Shown here one piece after another: positions 44,956 to 53,951 of a stretch of DNA of 60,236 nucleotides. This stretch comes from Spirochaetia bacterium. GTDB lineage: Bacteria > Spirochaetota > Spirochaetia > CADAEX01. The stretch lies in contig JAFXTY010000074.1 of the NCBI GenBank assembly GCA_017535435.1, positions 1 through 60,236 on the forward strand, given 5' to 3'. Within the stretch, counting starts at the first letter, position 1. Each line of letters begins with the position of its first letter. A model generated the notes under the pieces. The model was not told the DNA's origin and made no database searches. It worked only from the letters and a program-made list of their open reading frames with translations. A program made the position numbers and the translations under genes.

Positions 44956-46206
44956 TTCCTCGAAGAACTTCTTTCCGATGTCGCTCCGGTGGAAGCAATC
45001 CTTGAAATAGACCTCATCTGCAGCAATGTAAGCATACTTGCTTGCCTCGGCAAAATCCTTGCCAAGCCCTACAACAGAGAAGCAGCGTCCGCCTCCAGTG
45101 ATGATGTTGTTATCCATATCACGGCCTGTGGAGGCATGGAAGATAACCACCAGATCATCTCTGAACAGAGGCATGTAATGGACTACATTGCCCTTGGCAT
45201 ATTTACCGGGATATCCGCCGGCTGCAATTACAACACAGAGGGAGCACTTGTTGGAGATCTCCAGCGGGAAGCTGGCAAGCTCCTGTTTCCGCACTGCATC
45301 GAACAATGAGCCGAAGTCAGAGTCGATAAGGGGAAGCAGCGCCTGGGTCTCCGGGTCGCCGAAGCGGGCATTATATTCAAGAAGCTTCGGCCCTTTTGGA
45401 GTAATCATAAGGCCGAAGTAGAGAAGTCCTATATATTTGTAGCCCTCTTTCTTGATTCCCTCAAAGGTAGGGATAACAACCTCTTTCTCAATCTGGGCCA
45501 GCAGGTCTTTGGAGACAGTGGGCACCGGGCAGATGGAGCCCATTCCCCCAGTGTTCGGCCCCTGGTCTTTATCATAGGCCTTCTTGAAATCTGCGCATGG
45601 CGGCAGAAGCACATAATCCTTTCCGTCAGAGATTGCAAAAATAGAGGTCTCCCAGCCGGTCAGGAACTCTTCCACCAGCAGGGTGTCATCTTTAAGAATA
45701 TTGCGGCCGAACTCTAAAAGCTCATTCTTGTCATCAGACTCCAGAACGCCCTTTCCTGCAGCCAGGCCATTCTTCTTTATAACCACCTTTCCTTCCGATT
45801 TCTTTATAGCTTTTTCAAAAGCCTCCACATTGTCGAATTCTTCGGAATAGGCGGTAGGGATGCCATATTTCTTCATAAAAGACTTGGAGTAGAGCTTGCT
45901 GGCCTCAAGCTGTGCAGCCTGCTTGCATGGTCCGAAGGCATAGATTCCGGCAGCCTCCAGATCATCTACAACGCCGGCGGCAAGAGGAGCTTCCGGCCCT
46001 ACAAACACAAAGTCGATTTTATATTTTCTGCATGCGCTTATGACACTTGCGCTGTCACAGGGATCCACATCCGGCAGATTTTCGGCAATATCCTCAGTTC
46101 CCGCATTTCCAGGAGCTACATAAAGGCCGGACAATATATTACTCTTGGAGAACTTCCATGCAATCGCATGTTCCCGTGCTCCAGAACCAAGAACCAAAAC
46201 TTTCAA
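44950..46206 (-). CDS. purD: Phosphoribosylamine-glycine ligase
   Basis: A 418-aa ATP-grasp enzyme, step 2 of purine synthesis (GAR synthetase). Motifs include KVLVLGSGAREHAIAWKF, APGNAGT, KKNGLAAGKGV and EYNARFGDPETQALL. It is the last gene of carD-purM-purN-purD, beginning 15 bp after purN. Its end overlaps the convergent rlmB. Confidence 0.96.
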   Translation of the reverse strand: MKVLVLGSGAREHAIAWKFSKSNILSGLYVAPGNAGTEDIAENLPDVDPCDSASVISACRKYKIDFVFVGPEAPLAAGVVDDLEAAGIYAFGPCKQAAQLEASKLYSKSFMKKYGIPTAYSEEFDNVEAFEKAIKKSEGKVVIKKNGLAAGKGVLESDDKNELLEFGRNILKDDTLLVEEFLTGWETSIFAISDGKDYVLLPPCADFKKAYDKDQGPNTGGMGSICPVPTVSKDLLAQIEKEVVIPTFEGIKKEGYKYIGLLYFGLMITPKGPKLLEYNARFGDPETQALLPLIDSDFGSLFDAVRKQELASFPLEISNKCSLCVVIAAGGYPGKYAKGNVVHYMPLFRDDLVVIFHASTGRDMDNNIITGGGRCFSVVGLGKDFAEASKYAYIAADEVYFKDCFHRSDIGKKFFEEL

Positions 46207-46221
46207 AACTTCCCCCCGCTG

Positions 46222-46794
46222 TTACTGCTGCTTATCCAATGAATCAAGAACCGATAAAATTGTCTCCGGGTAACAGCTATGTTCTATGTTATGTATCTTT
46301 TTTTCAATTTCTTCAAGTGACTCTGTAAAGTCCCTTTTAAAGGACTTCTGGGTTATGATAGGACCGCTGTCCATACCATAGTCCACATAGTGGATGGTCA
46401 CTCCCAGCTCCGCATCCTTTGAGGCATAGCTCTCTGCAATTCCATGGGTGCCGGGGAACTTGGGCAGAAGGGCCGGATGGATATTGAGAATCCTGTTCTT
46501 ATACCGGTCCACAAAATATGGTGTCAGAAGCCGCATGAATCCGGCCAGCACCACCAGCTGCACCCCTTCTTTCTCCAGGATGGCGCAGATATCTTTCTCC
46601 GCATCCTCCCGCTCCCGCTTGAAGTAGGAGACATAGTAGGTCTTTATCCCCAAGTTCTTAGCCCGCTCAAAAGCATAGGCATCCTTCCTGTCACATATCA
46701 TGCACTTGAGGTTATGCTTTGTCCCGGCAAGCTTTTCTGCTATAGCCTGGAAGTTGGAGCCATTGCCGGATACCAGCACTGCATAATCAGCCAT
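46222..46794 (-). CDS. purN: Phosphoribosylglycinamide formyltransferase
   Basis: A 190-aa enzyme transferring a formyl group from 10-formyl-tetrahydrofolate to GAR. The catalytic Asn, His and Asp are in LNIHPALLPKFPGTHG and VDYGMDSGPII; the start VSGNGSNFQAI is the phosphate-binding loop. The first bases overlap the purM end by 8 bp. Confidence 0.95.
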   Translation of the reverse strand: MADYAVLVSGNGSNFQAIAEKLAGTKHNLKCMICDRKDAYAFERAKNLGIKTYYVSYFKREREDAEKDICAILEKEGVQLVVLAGFMRLLTPYFVDRYKNRILNIHPALLPKFPGTHGIAESYASKDAELGVTIHYVDYGMDSGPIITQKSFKRDFTESLEEIEKKIHNIEHSCYPETILSVLDSLDKQQ

Positions 46795-47752
46795 TCACAA
46801 TCTCTCCGATGACACGGATGGCAATCTTGCTGCGCTTTGCAAAGGAAAGGACGTCGTCCACATTGTTCTTCTTCACAACCATGGCAATTCCGATTCCCAT
46901 GTTGAACACCCTCTCCATCTCCACAGGGTCTATGCCGCCGTTCTTCTGGATCTTTTTGAAGATCTCGGGAACCTCCCAGGCTGTGGTGTCAAACACAGGC
47001 TTCACTGTCTTGGGCAGTGTCCGGATAAGGTTTCCGGTAAGTCCGCCGCCAGTGATATGTGCGGCAGCCTCGATATTATCCTTTGCGATAAGCTTCTTAA
47101 GCTCTTTCACATAAATTTTTGTAGGCTTCAGCAGCTCCCGGCGCCCAGCCTTGTCTTTCTTATCAATAACCTTCCGGGCCAGGGAAAGGCCGTTGGAGTG
47201 GATTCCTGCAGAAGGAAGACCAAGGATGATATCGCCCTTCCTGATATTTTTCTTCCGTGGAAGCATCTTATCCCGGTCCACAATACCTACGGCAAAGCCT
47301 GCAAGGTCAAAGTCATCAGAGCCATACACATCGGGCATCTCGGCTGTCTCGCCACCTGCCAGTGTGCATTCAGCCTGCTCGCAGCCATCCACCACACCCT
47401 TGATGATCTGGTGCAGAACTTCCTCGTGGATCTTTCCGCATGCAATATAGTCCAGGAAGGTCTGAGGTGCGGCGCCGCAAACAATCAGGTCGTTGACAGA
47501 CATGGCAACCAGGTCGATTCCCACAGTGTCGTATATTCCCAGCTCCTGGGCGATCATAAGCTTTGTCCCCACGCCATCGGTGGTGGAAAGCATGACCGGG
47601 TTCTTATACTTTTTTGTGTCTATGGCAATTCCACCGGCAAATCCACCGATACTCCGGGATACTGCCTTGGATTTAAGAGATCCGATGAAGCTGGCGAACT
47701 TATCGCCTTTGTCAATGCTTACACCTGCTTCTTCGTATGATTTTACTGGCAT
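46787..47752 (-). CDS. purM: Phosphoribosylformylglycinamidine cyclo-ligase
   Basis: A 321-aa AIR synthetase closing the imidazole ring of purines. Family motifs are STTDGVGTKLMIAQ, the ATP-site stretch TLAGGETAEMPDVY and HITGGGLTGNLIRTL. It begins 8 bp after carD and is coupled to purN. It is slightly shorter than the usual 345 aa at the N-terminus. Confidence 0.96.
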   Translation of the reverse strand: MPVKSYEEAGVSIDKGDKFASFIGSLKSKAVSRSIGGFAGGIAIDTKKYKNPVMLSTTDGVGTKLMIAQELGIYDTVGIDLVAMSVNDLIVCGAAPQTFLDYIACGKIHEEVLHQIIKGVVDGCEQAECTLAGGETAEMPDVYGSDDFDLAGFAVGIVDRDKMLPRKKNIRKGDIILGLPSAGIHSNGLSLARKVIDKKDKAGRRELLKPTKIYVKELKKLIAKDNIEAAAHITGGGLTGNLIRTLPKTVKPVFDTTAWEVPEIFKKIQKNGGIDPVEMERVFNMGIGIAMVVKKNNVDDVLSFAKRSKIAIRVIGEIVNG

Positions 47753-47760
47753 TTTTCCCC

Positions 47761-48798
47761 CTATTCCTCATCATCATCTAAGTCTTTATCAAAATCTAAT
47801 CCAGGGTCTGCTTCTGGTATGACAGGCTTTCTGCCTCCCTCAAGCTTCTCAAAGATCATGGTCTCGCTGTCCTTCTTGGACTTCTTGAGAGCAAGAGAGA
47901 TCTCATCGATCAGCAGCTTGCTGGCATTGTCAAACAGTTTGCGCTCCTGAATCGGCAGCTCCTTTGATGTGCTTCTGTCGTACAGAGTCTTCACAACCTT
48001 TGCTATATCGCTGATAGTTCCTTTTTTAAGGAGATCCAGATTCTGCTGGTTTCTTGTCTTCCAGTCGGTGTTTGCCTGCTCATACTCCTTGTTAAGGAGC
48101 TCAAGAGCCTTAAGGGCATCCTTGGAGGAGACAATCTTTCGCAGTCCAATGGTCTCGGCGTTTTCCACAGGAACCATGACAGTCATATCTGGTGTTTCAA
48201 AATAGATATCATAATAGAGAACCTGCTGATCCCGGAAGGGGCGCTTCTCTATTGCCTTTATCTCACCTACGCCCTGGATAGGATATACCACATGCTCGTT
48301 CAAAGCAAAAACGGGAGGCTTCCTGCCTGGCTTTGGGGCCTGTTTTTGTGCAGGCTTCGGTGCTGGTTTAGCTGGTGTTGCCTTCGCTGTGGCTTTCTTG
48401 GCTACAGGCTTTGGCGCTGCCTTCACCGGCGCTTTTTTCGCTGGTGCAGCCTTTGCAGGGGCTTTCTTTGCCGCAGGCTTTGGTGCCGCTTTCACCGGCG
48501 CCTTTTTAGCTGGAGCAGTTTTTGCCGGAGCCTTCTTTGCTACAGGCTTTGGCGCTGCCTTCACCGGCGCCTTTTTAGCTGGAGCAGTTTTTGCCGGAGC
48601 CTTCTTTGCCACAGGTTTTGGTGCGGCTTTCACCGGAGCTTTTTTCGCTGGTGCTTTTACTGCTTTTGCTGTTGTTTTCACTGGCTTGCTTGGTGTCTTG
48701 TTTGTCTTGGTGGTCGCCTTTGTCTTCTTTTCCGGCTTTTTCTCAGCCTTTGGAGCAGCCTTGGAGGCTGTCTTAGTTGTTGTTTTTGCTTTTGCCAT
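47761..48798 (-). CDS. CarD-family transcription regulator with histone-H1-like tail
   Basis: A 345-aa protein. Residues 1-160 are almost only Lys, Ala, Pro and Thr and include four 23-residue repeats of the KKAPVKAAPKPVAKKAPA type, resembling histone H1 C-terminal tails. Residues about 163-325 are a CarD/CdnL domain (FALNEHVVYPIQGVGEIKAI), which binds the RNA polymerase beta subunit and stabilises open promoter complexes. The combination suggests an RNA-polymerase-binding factor that also grips DNA non-specifically. It is upstream of purM, but a functional link is not evident. Confidence 0.9.
   Translation of the reverse strand: MAKAKTTTKTASKAAPKAEKKPEKKTKATTKTNKTPSKPVKTTAKAVKAPAKKAPVKAAPKPVAKKAPAKTAPAKKAPVKAAPKPVAKKAPAKTAPAKKAPVKAAPKPAAKKAPAKAAPAKKAPVKAAPKPVAKKATAKATPAKPAPKPAQKQAPKPGRKPPVFALNEHVVYPIQGVGEIKAIEKRPFRDQQVLYYDIYFETPDMTVMVPVENAETIGLRKIVSSKDALKALELLNKEYEQANTDWKTRNQQNLDLLKKGTISDIAKVVKTLYDRSTSKELPIQERKLFDNASKLLIDEISLALKKSKKDSETMIFEKLEGGRKPVIPEADPGLDFDKDLDDDEE
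48370..48645 (-). repeat. Four in-frame 69-bp tandem repeats in the carD-like gene
   Basis: The repeats begin at codons 52, 75, 98 and 121 and keep the frame. Middle copies are nearly identical at the DNA level, so copy number could vary between strains by slippage. Confidence 0.85.
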
Positions 48799-48824
48799 GA
48801 TATCCCTATTATATACTTTTTTTA

Positions 48825-49133
48825 TTAAAATATCAATCCGAAGACAAAGGCGGCGGCGCTGGCGCAGACTGCCACAGTCAGCAGCCCTTTCTCAAACCAG
48901 GCCAGGATAAGGGCCACAATGCAACCGCAGACTGCAGGTATAAGGCTTGCGGTGGAGAAGAAGATGGCGGGGAAGGTCATGGCTCCCAGCACAGCATAAG
49001 GAATATAATACAGGAAGGAGCTGATAAACTTATTTGTGATCTTCCTGCGGAATGCCACATAGGGAATCATCCTGATAAGGTAGGTGACCAGGGCCATCAC
49101 CGCCAGATACTTAAAGAACTCTCCGTAGGGCAT
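48825..49133 (-). CDS. azlD: AzlD-family branched-chain amino acid transport protein
   Basis: A 102-aa membrane protein with about three or four segments (ALVTYLIRMIPYVAF, YYIPYAVLGAMTFPAIFF). AzlD is the small partner of AzlC in a two-protein exporter of branched-chain amino acids or analogues. The ATG at 49133 follows the azlC stop by one base and has GGTGGAG upstream; an earlier in-frame start at 49163 would sit inside azlC. Confidence 0.88.
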   Translation of the reverse strand: MPYGEFFKYLAVMALVTYLIRMIPYVAFRRKITNKFISSFLYYIPYAVLGAMTFPAIFFSTASLIPAVCGCIVALILAWFEKGLLTVAVCASAAAFVFGLIF

Positions 49134-49134
49134 A

Positions 49135-49833
49135 TCAGTTCTCCACCGGTGCAATGGCCGCAAATATTGAGGCCGAGACCACTGCGCAGATAATGATCAC
49201 AAACCCGGACGACACCTTGTTCAGCCCCGGCACAAAGGCGAACAGACAGCTTAAAAGCACTGCGGTCAGAATAACCTTCATAACCACCAGGTTCTTCTTT
49301 GCCACAGGAATAATGATGGCTATGAACATGCCGTAGATTGCAATACCCAGGGCATCGCTCATGGCAGCTGGCAGGATGTTCCCGGCCACAGCTCCCACCA
49401 GAGTGCCCATAGTCCAGCCTATGACCGGCGTAATGATGAGCCCGTACATATATCGCCTTCCCACCGAGCCCTCTTCGCTGCCGCGGCCCGAGGCAACGGC
49501 AAACACCTCATCAGTATTCACAAAGGATATGATAAGCCGGTGGGGGGTAGTCATAGTGGAATCCAGCTTCTGCGATATAGAAATAGACATAAGTGCATAA
49601 CGCATGTTAATGACCAGCTGGGCCAGCGCCAGCTCGATTAGGCTGCCGGCATGGGTCATTATAGGAACAGCTGCCAGCTGCCCGGCAGAAGTGACATTGG
49701 TCAAGGATATGAGTGTGGCCTGGAGGGGAGTAAGTCCTGAGTTGACGCAGAAAATTCCGAAAGCAAAAGCTACCGAGAAATAACCCAGGCATATAGGAAT
49801 TCCATCGCGGAGCCCTTTTTTCATATCATTCAT
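49135..49833 (-). CDS. azlC: AzlC-family branched-chain amino acid exporter
   Basis: A 232-aa membrane protein with about six segments. GLRDGIPICLGYFSVAFAFGI and NVTSAGQLAAVPIM are the family's conserved start and second loop; INMRYALMSISIS and SFVNTDEVFAVA follow. The start at 49833 (MNDMKKGL) is chosen; an ATG at 49824 is possible. A longer reading to 50121 would add 96 non-conserved residues lying over the divergent gene on the other strand. Confidence 0.9.
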   Translation of the reverse strand: MNDMKKGLRDGIPICLGYFSVAFAFGIFCVNSGLTPLQATLISLTNVTSAGQLAAVPIMTHAGSLIELALAQLVINMRYALMSISISQKLDSTMTTPHRLIISFVNTDEVFAVASGRGSEEGSVGRRYMYGLIITPVIGWTMGTLVGAVAGNILPAAMSDALGIAIYGMFIAIIIPVAKKNLVVMKVILTAVLLSCLFAFVPGLNKVSSGFVIIICAVVSASIFAAIAPVEN

Positions 49834-49884
49834 ACATTTTTTATAACACAATTTTGAAATGTATGGTATAGTTATAGAATAATA

Positions 49885-51231
49885 ATGCGAAATAAGAATG
49901 AACTTATCAAACGCTATTCTGTCTTCTTCCTCGGAATTGTGACCAATGCCCTGGGTGTGGCCCTGATCACCCGCTCCATGCTGGGAACAGGCCCCACCAC
50001 CTGTATCCCTTATGTAATAAGCCTCTATTTTCCATACTCCTTCGGTACCTTCACATTCCTGTTCAACCTGCTTCTTCTGCTTCTGCAGATCATCATACTG
50101 CGCCGGCGTTTCAACCCCCATCAGCTCCTGCAGATACCGGCCTCCTTCATCTTCTCCGCCACCATCGACATCTGCATGAACCTTACCAGCGGCATAAAAG
50201 TGAATATATATGCGGCAGCCCTCCTATGGGTCATCGCAGGCTGTGTGTTCCGGGCCTTCGGCGCCAGCTGCCAGATCATAGCCGACGTAGTAATGCTCTC
50301 GGCCGAGGCTTTTGCAAAAACCATGTCAGATGTGACAGGGAAGGAGTTCGGCATCTGCAAGCTGGTGTGCGATGCCACCATGACTGCCATAGCCATAGCC
50401 CTCTCCTTCTGGTTCTTCGGCTCCCTCCAGGCTGTGCGGGAAGGCACCCTTATAACAGTGCTCCTGGTGGGCCCTTTCTCCCAGCTCTTCATAGGCAAGC
50501 TGCTGTTCACAAACCACTATTTCGAGCATGAAGGGGAATTCGTATACCTGACCAAGTTCAAGCCCAAGGAGGGCAAGCGGCTGGTGATCACCATAACCAC
50601 CGAGGCTGGCTCCAGCGGACGCAAGATTGCGGAATACCTGGGCAATGCCCTGGGAATCCATGTCTACAACAAGGAATTAGTCAACCTGATAGCAGAAGAA
50701 GGCAACTTTACAGAAGATTATGTGCGCAAGCACAACGAGAAGCTCTACACCAACGGGGCCGAAGCCTTCTTTAAGGAAAGCTACTCCTTTGCCGAGACCG
50801 GCTTTGAGCACTACAAACGGCTCTACGAGGCCCAGAAGCGGGTAATAACAAGGCTTGCAGAACAGGAGGACTGCATAATAATCGGCCACTGCTCCAACTT
50901 CATACTGCAGCGGATGGAGGGGGCTCTCCACATCTTTATCGGCACCGACATGCCCAACCGGGTCCAGTACCTTTCCACCAAGTATGCATTAAGCCCCAAG
51001 AAGGCCTGGGAAAAGATAAGGAAACAGGATGAGGACACCGGCAATTACTACCGGCTTTTCACAGGGCAGGACTGGCGGGATCCCGACAGCTATCACTTCA
51101 CCATAGACTCAGCTATGTTCGGGGATGCAGGCACCGCTGCCATGATTGAGTATTTTATCAAGAAAGGATATGACTCCCTGAGCGCTGCCGGCATCAGGGA
51201 GCTGATGGATCATTATTCAACAGGGCGGTAA
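49885..51231 (+). CDS. YczE/DUF6198-like membrane domain fused to a cytidylate-kinase-like domain
   Basis: A 448-aa fusion. Residues about 1-210 carry five or so membrane segments with GVALITRSMLGTGPTTCIPY, resembling the YczE/YitT/DUF6198 group of transporters. Residues about 235-440 resemble the cytidylate-kinase-like family (PF13189 type): ITTEAGSSGRKIAEYLGNAL is its P-loop region, then IIGHCSNFIL and RVQYLSTKYALSPKKA. The kinase P-loop is degenerate compared with true CMP kinase. A TGG-TATAGT element six bases before a predicted +1 at 49879 gives a very short leader. The pairing suggests transport coupled to phosphorylation of a nucleoside-like compound, which is inference. Confidence 0.8.
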   Translation: MRNKNELIKRYSVFFLGIVTNALGVALITRSMLGTGPTTCIPYVISLYFPYSFGTFTFLFNLLLLLLQIIILRRRFNPHQLLQIPASFIFSATIDICMNLTSGIKVNIYAAALLWVIAGCVFRAFGASCQIIADVVMLSAEAFAKTMSDVTGKEFGICKLVCDATMTAIAIALSFWFFGSLQAVREGTLITVLLVGPFSQLFIGKLLFTNHYFEHEGEFVYLTKFKPKEGKRLVITITTEAGSSGRKIAEYLGNALGIHVYNKELVNLIAEEGNFTEDYVRKHNEKLYTNGAEAFFKESYSFAETGFEHYKRLYEAQKRVITRLAEQEDCIIIGHCSNFILQRMEGALHIFIGTDMPNRVQYLSTKYALSPKKAWEKIRKQDEDTGNYYRLFTGQDWRDPDSYHFTIDSAMFGDAGTAAMIEYFIKKGYDSLSAAGIRELMDHYSTGR

Positions 51232-51941
51232 ATAACTCTTACCTGCTTCAAAAGCCCTTCGCCGTCGCTCTTGGTGGCAATATCTTCCATATCGTTGAGA
51301 GCTGTGTGGATAATGCGGCGCTCGAATGGGTTCATAGGCTCAAGGAGCTTTGACCGCTTGGTGCGGCGCACCTGTTCTGCTGTCCGCAGGGCCAGCTTCA
51401 CCAGGTTGCTCTCCCGGCGTTCCCGGTACTTCTCTACATCGATGATGATACGCTTAGGCTCTTCCATGAGCTTTCCGGCATATACATTCACCAGCAGCTG
51501 GATTGCATCCAGGTTCTTCCCCTTCTTGCCGATGAGGATTCCGGAGTGCTCGGACTCAATCATAATCCGAATCTTGTTCTCGTTCCGGTAGCATACATAG
51601 GCGCTTCCTGGGTAATCCATCTTCTCGATGAGATCCTCCACAAAGTTAAGGAGCTTGATTTCGAAATCCCCTTCCGGCTCAAGGCGCTGGGAGGTCTCCA
51701 TCTCCACAGAGCTCTCTGCAGGAGCATCATCTGCTTCGACTTCCCCCTCCTCTTCCATTGGAAGATCTTCAGGCTCTTCGTTCTGGGCATTGATATGCAC
51801 CCGGATCTTCACATTACCTTTGTGGAAAAGTCCTGGCTTGTTGTTCTCAAGGATTTCCACATCAAATTCATCACGCTCAAGGCCCAGGGCCTCAACTGCT
51901 TTATCTATCGCTTCTTTTTCTGTCTTTCCTTCAAATTCCAT
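51213..51941 (-). CDS. jag: Jag/KhpB family RNA-binding protein
   Basis: A 242-aa protein with the three-part Jag layout: Jag-N (about 1-50, EFEGKTEKEAIDKAVEALGL), an acidic linker, a KH domain with GILIGKKGKNLDAIQ, and a C-terminal R3H domain (FERRIIHTALNDMEDI). It binds RNA and influences cell elongation and division in other bacteria. It follows yidC by 12 bp, the usual order. Its end overlaps the fusion gene by 19 bp on the other strand. Confidence 0.93.
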   Translation of the reverse strand: MEFEGKTEKEAIDKAVEALGLERDEFDVEILENNKPGLFHKGNVKIRVHINAQNEEPEDLPMEEEGEVEADDAPAESSVEMETSQRLEPEGDFEIKLLNFVEDLIEKMDYPGSAYVCYRNENKIRIMIESEHSGILIGKKGKNLDAIQLLVNVYAGKLMEEPKRIIIDVEKYRERRESNLVKLALRTAEQVRRTKRSKLLEPMNPFERRIIHTALNDMEDIATKSDGEGLLKQVRVIYRPVE

Positions 51942-51953
51942 ATCTATCTCCTA

Positions 51954-53708
51954 TCATGCCTTTGCCTTGGCTTTTACTTTCTGTCTGTGGTTGATGTAGA
52001 GCTGCTGTCCAATGGAGAGAATGTTGGTCATTGTCCAGTAGAGGAGCAGTCCCGATGAAACATCATAAAGGACAAAAAGGAAAATAACAGGCATTGCATA
52101 TGTCATCATCTTCATCTGGCTCTGCTGCTGGCCGCTTCCACCGGAAGCCCCTGCCGGCTGCATAAGCTTAGAAGAAATAATCTGTGAAACTGCCATAAGG
52201 ATAGGCAGCAGTCTTATATCGCTTCCAATGAACAGGATGGAAGTCGGTGCAAAGCTCCAAATAGAATCGGGCTGTGAGAGGTCTGTGATCCAGGGCTCCA
52301 GGAACCCGGCACCCCGCAGCTCGAAGAAGCTGTTCAAAAGTCCGTACAGTGCAAAGAAAATAGGCATCTGCAGCAGGATCGGGAAGCAGCCGGACAGGGG
52401 GCTCACACCCTCTCTCTTGTACAGGGCGGCCAGCTCTGCATTCAGCTTCTGGGGATTGCTCTTATACTTGTCCTGAATCTCCTTCATCTTAGGAGAAAGG
52501 GCGCTCATCTTGGCAGAGGACTCGAAGCTCTTCTTTGTAAGCGGATAGAGGACAATCTTCACCACAATGGTAAGGAGGATGATTGCCACACCGTAGTTAG
52601 GAATAAGCTTATGGAAGGATACCAGGAGCCACTTCAGGATAGCCTGCAGCCATCCCAGGATAGCACCTGAATCCAGCACTCTGTCCAGCTCCATCTTGGT
52701 CATGCCGAAGCCGTTTGTGTCGGCGCTGTCGTAACGGCGAAGCTCCTTGCTGCTCTTAGGACCGATATAGAACTTGAATGTATCTATAAAGTTGGTGCTC
52801 TTCACAACAGGGCGGGAGAAGAACATGCGGGATGCATTCTCCTGTCCGGAAACCGGCTGCTGAGAGAAGGTAGTGACATACTCGGTGGCATCGGTGATAC
52901 CGATAACTGCAAAGTATTTGCCGCTGATTGCAGACCAGATGTTCCGGCTTTCCACCGCCTTGGTAGGCTCGGCCTTGGTCAGCTTGGTGGCCTTTTTCTT
53001 CTTGTTTCCGTTCAAGGATACATAATGGCGGAAGTCCTCCCGGTTGTCCAGCTTGGTGAACTGAGGTCCGATCTGGGGACCGAAGCCAAGGGAATAGGCA
53101 TAGCCGTTGGAGTTGAAGTTTACCGCCTTTCCTGTAAGGCTGGTGAACTCGATTGCCAGCTCCACCATGTATTCATCGCTCTTGAAGGTATATGTCTTCT
53201 TGATCTCCACAGGAACAGGATTGCCGTTTCCTACAGTCAGGTTCACATTCTTCTTGAACTCAACTACAGTGTCCTTTCCCTGGGTAAATTTATTTACATC
53301 AAAATTGCCGGTCAAAGGCTGGCTGTTTATATCGTTGAAGTAGAGCTCAAATGCATTCATCTGGCTCTCCTTCCGGTAGATCATGTCAAGATCCTGGCCA
53401 TCCTTGTCGGCATGTCCCTTAAGCTTGATGGATTTTACCGCACCGCCCTTGGTGGTCAGGACTGCACTGAAGACATCGGTCTCCACATTCACATCCTGAT
53501 AGCTTCCGGTATCGGGGGGAGTGTTCACCTGAACCTGGACCGGCTCGCTGCTCTCGGCAGCTGCTTCAGGGGCCTCAGGGGCAGGTGCCTCTTTTTCCTG
53601 CTGAACCACCTGGGGTTCCTCTACAGGAAAGAAAATCGCCTGAACAAAATATCCTGCAGAAATTACTATTACACATAGAATGACTGCTACAAGGGTATTT
53701 TTTTCCAT
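51954..53708 (-). CDS. yidC: Membrane protein insertase YidC
   Basis: A 584-aa insertase of the Gram-negative type. One N-terminal membrane anchor (about 8-24), a large periplasmic beta-sandwich (about 60-345) and five C-terminal membrane segments (about 350-580). The C-terminal core reads ILGWLQAILKWLL, KLNAELAALYKREGVSPLSGCFPILLQMPI, given here in parts, with the hydrophilic-groove arginine in its usual zone. It inserts inner-membrane proteins with or without SecYEG. Order with yidD and rnpA is conserved. Confidence 0.95.
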   Translation of the reverse strand: MEKNTLVAVILCVIVISAGYFVQAIFFPVEEPQVVQQEKEAPAPEAPEAAAESSEPVQVQVNTPPDTGSYQDVNVETDVFSAVLTTKGGAVKSIKLKGHADKDGQDLDMIYRKESQMNAFELYFNDINSQPLTGNFDVNKFTQGKDTVVEFKKNVNLTVGNGNPVPVEIKKTYTFKSDEYMVELAIEFTSLTGKAVNFNSNGYAYSLGFGPQIGPQFTKLDNREDFRHYVSLNGNKKKKATKLTKAEPTKAVESRNIWSAISGKYFAVIGITDATEYVTTFSQQPVSGQENASRMFFSRPVVKSTNFIDTFKFYIGPKSSKELRRYDSADTNGFGMTKMELDRVLDSGAILGWLQAILKWLLVSFHKLIPNYGVAIILLTIVVKIVLYPLTKKSFESSAKMSALSPKMKEIQDKYKSNPQKLNAELAALYKREGVSPLSGCFPILLQMPIFFALYGLLNSFFELRGAGFLEPWITDLSQPDSIWSFAPTSILFIGSDIRLLPILMAVSQIISSKLMQPAGASGGSGQQQSQMKMMTYAMPVIFLFVLYDVSSGLLLYWTMTNILSIGQQLYINHRQKVKAKAKA

Positions 53709-53723
53709 AAAAAACTCCTTATT

Positions 53724-53951
53724 TTAAGGAACAGGATCATACCCGCCGGCATGGAAAGGATGACATTTCAAAATCCTTCTTACCGCCAGATACAGCCCTT
53801 TCCAAGGACCATATTTTTCAATAGCTTTGTAGGCATAGGCAGAACAGGTGGGTGTAAACCTGCAGCACGGTGGAAATAGAGGAGATATGGTTTTCCGGTA
53901 TACCCAGATCAGAAATAAAAATAATTTTTTTATTATCCTATTCAGAAACAT
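53724..53951 (-). CDS. yidD: Membrane protein insertion efficiency factor YidD
   Basis: A 75-aa protein with [35 protein letters not shown] and the end [13 protein letters not shown], which identify the family. It assists insertion with YidC. It overlaps the rnpA 3' end by 14 bp and precedes yidC by 15 bp. Confidence 0.95.
   Translation of the reverse strand: MFLNRIIKKLFLFLIWVYRKTISPLFPPCCRFTPTCSAYAYKAIEKYGPWKGLYLAVRRILKCHPFHAGGYDPVP

Noticed and set aside
48370-48645. The 69-bp repeats considered as a CRISPR-like or intergenic repeat array
   Set aside because: They are contiguous without unique spacers and keep the carD reading frame.
48389-48910. Plus-strand frame rich in Ala, Gly and Phe across the carD repeats
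   Set aside because: It is the reverse reading of the Lys/Ala/Pro repeats and reflects their repeated codons only.
49834-50121. 96-residue N-terminal extension of AzlC
   Set aside because: It lies antisense to the fusion gene, lacks conservation-like features and a ribosome site; AzlC proteins begin near the start chosen.
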